This document shows, one piece after another, positions 16,834-21,291 of a stretch of DNA of 21,291 nt (its first letter is position 1; every line of letters starts with the position of its first letter). Both the position numbers and the translations under genes were made by a program. A model generated the notes under the pieces. It was not told where the DNA came from. It saw nothing but the letters and a program-made list of their open reading frames with translations, and ran no database searches. Origin of the DNA: a virus; the IMG/VR virus record IMGVR_UViG_3300034061_001941, positions 1-21,291 of that record; one strand, given 5' to 3'.

Positions 16834-16841
16834 AATAAATA
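16834..16841 (+). promoter_or_regulatory. possible T4-type late promoter box
   Basis: AATAAATA is one base from the TATAAATA consensus. It lies in the only sizeable gap of this region, right after the cassette's last stop codon and about 28 bases before the next ATG, where an AGGAAT ribosome site follows. It would let the fibre and adhesin genes be transcribed apart from the enzyme cassette. Similar AT-rich matches occur inside coding sequence, so this is tentative. Confidence 0.4.
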
Positions 16842-16868
16842 TATTGCAAAACATAGGAATAACCATAA

Positions 16869-17765
16869 ATGGCTGCGATTACAACTAGAGAGACAGGAAC
16901 CACTGGTGTAGGTGGAGTTACCAGAAAAAACCTGCCTTTAACAAATGGTGAGATTGACACTAATTTTATCAATCTAAACACTGATAAACTAGAAGCGTCT
17001 TTCACAGGAAATTCTAATCTGGTCACTGTTGGTACATTAACGACAGGAACTTGGAATGCTACTACAATTGCCACTAATAAGGGTGGTACTGGTTTAACTT
17101 CCTTTACTTCTGGTGGTGCTGTTTATGCGACTAGTAGTTCTGCTCTTACAACAGGAACTTTGCCTATCGCATCTGGTGGCACTGGAATCACAAGCACTCC
17201 AACTAGTGGAACTCTTTTAATTGGAACTTCTGCTGGTGGATATTCTTCTGCTACCTTAACTGGAACTACAAACCGCATTACAGTAACCAATTCTTCAGGT
17301 GGTATTACTCTATCTGGTCCACAAGATTTAGCAACAACTTCTAATCCACAGTTTGGATCATTGGGTATTGGTACTGCTGCATCTGGAACTGCAGGTGAAA
17401 TTCGTGCCACAAATCAGATTACATCTTATTACTCTGATGAAAGATTAAAAGAGAGCATCGAGTTAATTCCGAATGCTCTGGATAAGGTAATGTCACTCCG
17501 TGGTGTTACCTATCAACCAAACTCAATCGCAGAGGCATTGGGTTACAAGAAACAAAATGAGGTTGGAGTGCTTGCTCAGGATGTAGAAAAAGTTCTACCA
17601 GAAGCAGTGAAACCAGCACCATTTGATATTATGTTATTTGAAAATACAGAAATATCAAGATCTGGGCAAAACTATAAAACTGTTCAATACGAAAAATTAG
17701 TACCATTGCTAATCGAAGCAATCAAGGAACTAAATAAAGAAGTCCAGCAGCTGAAGGGGAAATAA
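16869..17765 (+). CDS. Tail fibre with S74 intramolecular chaperone domain (298 aa)
   Basis: The N terminus contains LPLTNGEIDTNFINLNT (22-38), the same motif as in the fibre at 6822, likely for attachment. The middle is a Gly/Thr/Ser-rich fibre with GGTG motifs (ATNKGGTGLTSF, IASGGTGITST). From about residue 186 a peptidase S74 (intramolecular chaperone) domain begins: SDERLKESIEL gives the catalytic dyad S189 and K194, spaced as in endosialidase chaperones. It is followed by LRGVTYQ, GVLAQDVEKVLPEAV, and a C-terminal coiled coil (EKLVPLLIEAIKELNKEVQ). By family this domain folds the trimer, then cuts itself off before S189, releasing about 110 residues. The ATG has a good AGGAAT site and a possible late promoter upstream. 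Family and dyad are secure; receptor and cleavage are inferred. Confidence 0.9.
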   Translation: MAAITTRETGTTGVGGVTRKNLPLTNGEIDTNFINLNTDKLEASFTGNSNLVTVGTLTTGTWNATTIATNKGGTGLTSFTSGGAVYATSSSALTTGTLPIASGGTGITSTPTSGTLLIGTSAGGYSSATLTGTTNRITVTNSSGGITLSGPQDLATTSNPQFGSLGIGTAASGTAGEIRATNQITSYYSDERLKESIELIPNALDKVMSLRGVTYQPNSIAEALGYKKQNEVGVLAQDVEKVLPEAVKPAPFDIMLFENTEISRSGQNYKTVQYEKLVPLLIEAIKELNKEVQQLKGK

Positions 17766-17774
17766 CCAGCTGCA

Positions 17775-17794
17775 AGTTCAGATTAATCTGAACT
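17775..17794 (+). other. Perfect 20-bp inverted repeat between two fibre genes
   Basis: AGTTCAGATTAATCTGAACT reads the same on both strands. In RNA it could form an eight-base-pair stem with a TTAA loop, starting nine bases after the stop of the S74 fibre gene. No U-run follows, so it is not a classical terminator. It may stabilise or process the mRNA, or be a protein site. A TATAAAAT stretch follows directly. Confidence 0.55.
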
Positions 17795-17801
17795 ATAAAA
17801 T

Positions 17802-17843
17802 TAAAAGGGATTAGACATCATGCATAAAAAGGGGATTAACTGA
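17802..17843 (+). promoter_or_regulatory. Duplicated ribosome site and 7-codon leader ORF before the first glycine-rich gene
   Basis: Two near-copies of an AAAAGGG(G)ATTA ribosome-site block stand in a row, each followed by an ATG. The first ATG (17820) opens a seven-codon frame encoding MHKKGIN. Its TGA overlaps the ATG of the adhesin gene (TGATG). This is either a translated leader coupled to the adhesin gene or the remnant of a local duplication. Confidence 0.4.
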
Positions 17844-18901
17844 TGCCAACAACAGTTCTTAAAGAATTTGTAATTGAACTTCCATCAGGAACTACTGCTC
17901 AAAGACCAGCATCACCAACAGCTGGACATTTTCGTTATAATAGTTCTAAGAAGGGAATAGAATTTTATGATGGAACACAATGGGTCGTTGTTGGTGAGTT
18001 TCTCGCCAGTGGTGGAACTGTTACTGATGCGGGAGGTTATAGAACCCACACATTTACATCTTCTTCATCTTTTGTAGTTACTAGTGGAAGCATAGCTGGT
18101 GAGTTTTTAGTTGTTGCTGGTGGTGGTGGTGGTGGTTCAGGTGGTAATGGTCCATCGTGGTGTGATGGTGGCGGTGGTGGTGGTGCAGGTGGATTAGTTT
18201 ACTCATCTTCAACTACTATCACTACAGGAACTCATGCAGTTACAGTCGGTGCTGGTGGTTCTGGTGGTTCTGGTTCTGGTGGTGGACAAAATAGAGGTGC
18301 CAATGGTGGTAATTCTTCCATTGGTGCTCTTGTTACAACTGCAATTGGTGGAGGTGGTGGGGCATTCGGTAGTCGTGTAACTGATGGTTTAGGATTTGGT
18401 TTGTCTGGTGGTTCTGGTGGTGGTTGTACTAATTATCCTAACAACGGCAGCAATGTTCCTGGAAGTGGAACTGCTGGACAAGGTAATGCTGGTGGCTCAA
18501 GTTCAGGTGACTCGCAATCAGCAACTGGTGGTGGTGGTGCTGGTGCTGCTGGTACAGCTATGCCAGGTGGTACTGGTAATGGTGGCGGAGGAACTTCAGG
18601 TGGTGTTGGATTAGCATATTCGATCTCTGGGTCATCTGTCTATTATGCAGGTGGCGGTGGTGGCGGTTCTGCGGCAAATATTTGTTCTGGTGTATCTTCT
18701 TCATATACTGGGAATTCTGGTGGTAATGGCGGTGGTGGCACTGGTGGGTCTGGTACTGCTAATTCTAATATAACTGCTGGTACTACAAACAGAGGTGGTG
18801 GCGGTGGCGGTGCTAATGGCTCAAATGGTCAGAGTACAAACTTTGGCGGAGCCAATGGTGGTTCTGGAATTGTTATTGTTAAATATGTATATGCAGCATA
18901 A
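17843..18901 (+). CDS. Glycine-rich adhesin-like tail fibre protein, copy 1 (352 aa)
   Basis: The N-terminal part (residues about 15-50) has the phage fibre pattern SGTTAQRPASPT...FRYNSSKKGIEFYDGTQW, followed by EFLASGGTVTDAGGYRTHTF and SSSSFVVTSGS. From about residue 90 onward the protein is dominated by Gly runs (VAGGGGGGSGGNG, AGGGGGGSAAN and others), interrupted by Ser/Asn/Thr loops, and it closes with NGGSGIVIVKYVY, a common end of phage glycine-rich domains. Such domains can pack as polyglycine-type helices and carry receptor-binding loops, as in the adhesin of phage S16. Isolated cysteines lie in loops (PSWCDG, GGGCTNY, NICSG). It is a close paralogue of the next gene, with the same length. 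An AGGGGATTAA ribosome site precedes the ATG. The receptor-binding role is inferred. Confidence 0.85.
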   Translation: MPTTVLKEFVIELPSGTTAQRPASPTAGHFRYNSSKKGIEFYDGTQWVVVGEFLASGGTVTDAGGYRTHTFTSSSSFVVTSGSIAGEFLVVAGGGGGGSGGNGPSWCDGGGGGGAGGLVYSSSTTITTGTHAVTVGAGGSGGSGSGGGQNRGANGGNSSIGALVTTAIGGGGGAFGSRVTDGLGFGLSGGSGGGCTNYPNNGSNVPGSGTAGQGNAGGSSSGDSQSATGGGGAGAAGTAMPGGTGNGGGGTSGGVGLAYSISGSSVYYAGGGGGGSAANICSGVSSSYTGNSGGNGGGGTGGSGTANSNITAGTTNRGGGGGGANGSNGQSTNFGGANGGSGIVIVKYVYAA

Positions 18902-18991
18902 GGGGAATTCAATATGCCTTCTACAATCTTAGGCGAACACTCAGTACTATTACCTATAGGAACTACTGCTCAAAGACCAGCATCACCAACA
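17888..18991 (+). repeat. Direct DNA repeat: tandem adhesin duplication (exact 33-bp block shown)
   Basis: An exact 33-base block (starting GGAACTACTGCTCAAAGACC) occurs at 17888-17920 and again at 18959-18991, at matching positions of the two glycine-rich genes. Further near-identical blocks continue through both genes. It shows a fairly recent duplication or ongoing conversion, and makes recombination between the copies possible. Confidence 0.85.
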
Positions 18992-19972
18992 GAAGGAAGT
19001 TTCCGTTTTAATAGTTCTAAAAATGCAATAGAATTTTATGATGGAACCCAATGGGTCGTTGTTGGCGAGTTTCTCGCCAGTGGTGGAACCATTACTGATT
19101 CAGGAGGTTATAGGCTTCACACATTTACTTCCAGTTCATCTTTTGTAGTTACTAGTGGAAGCCTAGCTGGTGACATATTATGTGTTGCTGGCGGTGGTGG
19201 CGGTGGTTCAGGTGGTAATGGTCCATCGTGGTGTGATGGTGCTGGCGGTGGTGGCGCAGGTGGATTAGTCTATGCCACTGGAGTAACTCTTACCACAGGA
19301 ACTCATGCAGTTACAGTAGGTGCTGGTGGTGCAGGTGGATCTGGTGCATCTGGTGGGCAAAATAGAGGTGCCAATGGTGGTAACTCTTCAATCGGTGGTC
19401 TTGTATCAACTGCAATTGGTGGAGGTGGCGGTGGCTTTGGTAGCCGTTACAGTGATGGGTTAAATTCTGGTTCAAGTGGTGGCTCTGGTGGCGGTTGTGG
19501 TGGTAATGATGGTCGTGGAAGCAATGCTCCTGGAAGTGGAACTGCTGGACAAGGTAATGCTGGTGGGGCAAGTGGTTCATCCCAATCAGCAACTGGTGGC
19601 GGAGGAGCAGGTGCTGCGGGTACAGCTATGAGTGGTTCTGGTAATGGTAATGGAGGCACTTCAGGTGGAGTAGGATTATCATACTCAATTTCTGGATCAT
19701 CTGTCTATTATGCAGGTGGCGGTGGTGGTGGATCAGCCTCTGGATATGGTCCTTGTGGTGGTGTATCTGGGTCATATACTGGTAACACTGGTGGTAATGG
19801 TGGCGGAGGAACTGGTGGATCAGGTACTGCCAATTCAAATATAACTGCAGGAACTACTAATCGTGGCGGTGGTGGTGGTGGAGCCTGTGGTTCTAATGAT
19901 CAACCTAACAACTTTGGTGGAGCCAATGGTGGCTCTGGAATTGTTATGGTTAAATATCTATATACAGCATAA
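18914..19972 (+). CDS. Glycine-rich adhesin-like tail fibre protein, copy 2 (352 aa)
   Basis: This is a tandem duplicate of the preceding gene, again 352 residues, with the same order of segments: GTTAQRPASPTEGSFRFN, FYDGTQWVVVGEFLASGG, the Gly-rich body from about residue 90, and the end NGGSGIVMVKYLYTA. Long identical protein stretches (for example GSGGNGPSWCDG, SYSISGSSVYYAGGGGGG) alternate with changed patches: the first 15 residues, the loop around 195-225 (YSDGLNSGSSGG and GGCGGNDGRG here, against VTDGLGFGLSGG and GGCTNYPNNG in copy 1), and the loop before SYTGN (SGYGPCGGVSG). Changes confined to loops fit receptor-binding diversification. It is 12 bases after copy 1, with an AGGGGAA ribosome site. 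Function is inferred from the family. Confidence 0.85.
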   Translation: MPSTILGEHSVLLPIGTTAQRPASPTEGSFRFNSSKNAIEFYDGTQWVVVGEFLASGGTITDSGGYRLHTFTSSSSFVVTSGSLAGDILCVAGGGGGGSGGNGPSWCDGAGGGGAGGLVYATGVTLTTGTHAVTVGAGGAGGSGASGGQNRGANGGNSSIGGLVSTAIGGGGGGFGSRYSDGLNSGSSGGSGGGCGGNDGRGSNAPGSGTAGQGNAGGASGSSQSATGGGGAGAAGTAMSGSGNGNGGTSGGVGLSYSISGSSVYYAGGGGGGSASGYGPCGGVSGSYTGNTGGNGGGGTGGSGTANSNITAGTTNRGGGGGGACGSNDQPNNFGGANGGSGIVMVKYLYTA

Positions 19973-19982
19973 GGAAAATTAA

Positions 19983-20384
19983 ATGGCACATTTTGCAAAA
20001 GTAGTTAATGGAATAGTAACACAAGTTATTGTTGCCGAACCAGAAATGTTTGATACATTCATAGACACAAGTCCTGGAGAATGGATTCAGACTAGTTACA
20101 ATACAATGGGTGGTATACACTATAATTCAGAGACTGGAGAACCATCTGAAGATCAATCAAAGGCATTAAGAAAGAATTTTGCTGGCATTGGTTATACATA
20201 TAATGCACAATTAGATGCATTTATTCCACCAAAACTTTACAATTCTTGGATTCTAGATAATACTACTGGTACTTGGAAAGCACCAGTGGATCGTCCTACT
20301 GATGGTAATGTTTATATTTGGAATGAGGCTGAACAATCATGGGAACAGATGACGGAACTTGATGAACATGGACAACCCTTATAA
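19983..20384 (+). CDS. Conserved marine T4-like phage protein (133 aa)
   Basis: The product starts MAHFAKVVNGIVTQVIVAE and contains SPGEWIQTSYNTMGG, ALRKNFAGIGYTYNAQ, DAFIPPKLYNSW and a C-terminal EAEQSWEQM. I recognise this as a family common in marine cyanophages, usually annotated as hypothetical, often near tail fibre genes. Its small repeated W-x-x-P/D strand motifs suggest a beta-rich domain. A tail-fibre accessory or assembly role is likely from context, next to two adhesin-like genes, but is not shown by sequence. The ATG has an AAGGAAA site and follows the adhesin stop by ten bases. No membrane or metal motif is visible. Confidence 0.8.
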   Translation: MAHFAKVVNGIVTQVIVAEPEMFDTFIDTSPGEWIQTSYNTMGGIHYNSETGEPSEDQSKALRKNFAGIGYTYNAQLDAFIPPKLYNSWILDNTTGTWKAPVDRPTDGNVYIWNEAEQSWEQMTELDEHGQPL

Positions 20385-20562
20385 TATATTTTGCGATAAG
20401 AAAGAGCAAGAGTTTAGGAGAAATATTTGCAATTCGTGTGAAAAACGAGATAAAAATAGATGTTCTATGTGTGGGTGTTTTTTACTGGGTATTTCAAAAT
20501 GGAAAGCATATAAATGCCCATTGAACAAATTTATAATAGAGGATAATAATGGTATTAAATGA
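20362..20562 (+). CDS. Small zinc-ribbon-like protein (66 aa)
   Basis: Cysteines follow a zinc-binding pattern: C-x2-C (ICNSCEK), then C-x2-C-x-C (RCSMCGCFL), then a lone C before PLNKF (KCPLNKF), as in short 'CGC...CP..KW' phage proteins I know from marine phages. A further N-terminal Cys (IFCDKK) may not be part of it. The start at 20362 is preferred (a TTG three bases upstream and an ATG at 20368 are alternatives); it overlaps the previous gene by 23 bases. It probably binds zinc. The role is unknown; its place at the end of the tail operon says little. Confidence 0.7.
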   Translation: MNMDNPYNIFCDKKEQEFRRNICNSCEKRDKNRCSMCGCFLLGISKWKAYKCPLNKFIIEDNNGIK

Positions 20563-20905
20563 ACAGCAACAGAAATCAGCAGAATTTGTTTTTGGTTTTG
20601 CAGACGCTATTAAGCGTTTAAGACCAACTGCTAAATTTGAATTATATAATACTGATATCACAAAATGGGAAGATGAGGATCCAACTCCTCCTCCATCTTT
20701 GGATATAATTATGAAGCAATATGAGGCTGATAGAAAACTATATGAGTCTCTTGAATATGCTCGATTTAGAAAAAAAGAATATCCAAATCCAGAAGAACAG
20801 TTAGACTTTCTCTGGCATGCAGTAAATTCTGGACAGGTAATTGATCAAAACTCTGATTGGTTTAATACTATTAAAGAAGTTAAAAATAGATATCCAAAAC
20901 CTTAA
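20549..20905 (+). CDS. Conserved phage protein with YPxxxEQLDxLWH motif (118 aa)
   Basis: The C-terminal half carries a characteristic run, EYARFRKKEYPNPEEQLDFL, then WHAVNSGQVI, and ends DWFNTIKEVKNRYPKP. I know this pattern from short proteins near tail genes of marine phages, often of unknown function. The N terminus (NEQQQKSAEFVFGFADAI) looks helical, and the middle (DPTPPPSLDIIMKQYEADRK) is a flexible Pro stretch followed by a helix. It could be a small tail chaperone or accessory, but this is a guess. The ATG has a GAGGA site within the previous gene's 3' end, and the gene is followed at once by a strong terminator, which closes the operon. Confidence 0.75.
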   Translation: MVLNEQQQKSAEFVFGFADAIKRLRPTAKFELYNTDITKWEDEDPTPPPSLDIIMKQYEADRKLYESLEYARFRKKEYPNPEEQLDFLWHAVNSGQVIDQNSDWFNTIKEVKNRYPKP

Positions 20906-20907
20906 GT

Positions 20908-20930
20908 AAACCCTCTTCGGAGGGTTTTTT
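20908..20930 (+). terminator. Rho-independent terminator closing the tail operon
   Basis: AAACCCTC, a TTCG tetraloop and GAGGGTTT form a perfect eight-base-pair stem, followed by more T residues. The CUUCGG-type loop is extra stable. It starts two bases after the stop codon of the last gene in the block. Confidence 0.93.
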
Positions 20931-20947
20931 GTTGCAGTCTCTGATCT

Positions 20948-20955
20948 TATAAATA
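20948..20955 (+). promoter_or_regulatory. T4-type late promoter
   Basis: TATAAATA matches the T4 late consensus exactly. It lies between the terminator and the next start codon, about 29 bases before the ATG, a suitable distance. It presumably drives the next structural gene set with a phage late sigma factor. Confidence 0.78.
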
Positions 20956-20983
20956 AGATGTATAGAATTTATCGGATTCCAGA

Positions 20984-21291
20984 ATGGCAACTATTAGCAA
21001 TCTTTATGTGGACGCTGGGGCAACTTACAGTAATATAATCACTGTAACTGCAGCCAATGGTCAGGCTCTCAATCTGACTGGGTACACTGTCGCTTCTCAA
21101 ATAAGAAAATCCTACCAGTCTAGTACTGCATATGCATTTACTGCAACCGTATACGACGCTGCGACTGGTAAAATCCGACTTCAGCTAACTGATACTCAAT
21201 CACAGGCTATTCCAGCAGGTAGATGGTTATATGATGTAGAAATTACATCATCGGGTGGTACTAAGACTCGTGTAGTCGAAGGTATCGTAAC
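20984..21291 (+). CDS. Phage beta-sandwich structural protein, N-terminal part (cut by window end)
   Basis: The frame opens with ATGGCAACTATT and runs open to the window end, giving about 102 residues. It begins MATISNLYVDAGATYSNIIT and continues with ANGQALNLTGYTVASQIRKS, a Thr/Ala-rich strand, then QLTDTQSQAIPAGRWLYDVE and TRVVEGIV. This is a typical Ig-like / phage baseplate N-terminal beta domain ('G..a.l.LTGyt...qir..'), common near the baseplate and fibre genes of marine phages. Its own late promoter and the terminator before it mark a new unit. A purine-rich site (CAGAATGG) is only weak. The fragment is too short to name. Confidence 0.8.
   Translation, partial: MATISNLYVDAGATYSNIITVTAANGQALNLTGYTVASQIRKSYQSSTAYAFTATVYDAATGKIRLQLTDTQSQAIPAGRWLYDVEITSSGGTKTRVVEGIV

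Noticed and set aside
16742-17074. 110-aa minus-strand frame spanning the end of the DUF3050 gene and the start of the S74 fibre
   Set aside because: It runs across two well-supported + strand genes and their promoter gap, and matches nothing I know.
18396-18614. Val/Leu-rich + strand frame (72 aa) that looks like a membrane protein
   Set aside because: Frame-shifted reading of the GGT repeats of the adhesin gene; the hydrophobic bias is a by-product of GGTGGT sequence (GTG GTG).
19311-19592. His-rich open frame on the minus strand (93 aa), and similar minus-strand frames at 19447-19659 and 19626-19838
   Set aside because: They are antisense shadows of the Gly-rich adhesin: GGT/GGC/GGA codon runs read in other frames give His/Pro-rich strings. 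No ribosome site or promoter faces that way, and all real genes are on the + strand.
1-21291. tRNA genes, insertion sequences, integrase or att sites
   Set aside because: No cloverleaf-like sequence, transposase, integrase or terminal inverted repeat was seen; coding density leaves no gap longer than about 80 bases.

Overview
The window reads as a late structural segment of an AT-rich tailed bacteriophage, most likely a T4-like marine myovirus of the cyanophage/pelagiphage type. Support: every real gene lies on the + strand; starts and stops overlap tightly (ATGA, TAATG); T4-type late promoter boxes (TATAAATA) precede some transcription units; and several products resemble proteins I know from marine T4-like phages. 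These are a giant protein with a DUF4815-type N terminus, a 133-aa protein of the 'MAHFAKVVNG' type, tail fibres with an S74 chaperone, and glycine-rich adhesins. The host cannot be read from the sequence.

Layout. (1) 1-6595: the end of a probable gp8-like baseplate protein, then a 2079-aa DUF4815 baseplate/tail protein. (2) 6595-9264: a small coiled-coil protein, a 404-aa fibre with Gly-Gly-Thr-Gly repeats, two small proteins (one with an acetyltransferase-like C-terminal motif), and a 154-aa protein with two copies of a module ending in His-x-His. (3) 9289-10206: a 305-aa protein I do not recognise. (4) 10215-16831: an unexpected enzyme cassette. It opens with a 67-residue protein that carries a third copy of the His-x-His module and ends in five cysteines at every second residue. 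Six overlapping enzyme genes follow: a radical SAM/SPASM protein, a radical SAM protein with a half SPASM domain, a 2-oxoglutarate/Fe(II) oxygenase-like protein, an atypical radical SAM protein, a second full radical SAM/SPASM protein, and a DUF3050 protein with a heme-oxygenase-like fold. (5) 16869-20905: a second fibre with an S74 intramolecular chaperone, two tandem glycine-rich adhesin-like proteins, three small phage proteins and a strong terminator. (6) 20948-21291: a perfect late promoter box and the start of a further structural gene.

Main idea (inference): the cassette looks like a RiPP-type peptide-modification system placed inside a phage tail operon. The small Cys-rich protein would be the substrate; its N-terminal part is a virion-protein module rather than a classical leader. 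The radical SAM and oxygenase enzymes would modify its (Cys-x) tail. If so, the phage builds a post-translationally modified tip or decoration peptide. Two fibre genes that share an N-terminal motif (LTxxExDxNFxNLNT) flank the cassette. None of this can be proved from sequence alone; the Cys tail could instead simply bind metal.
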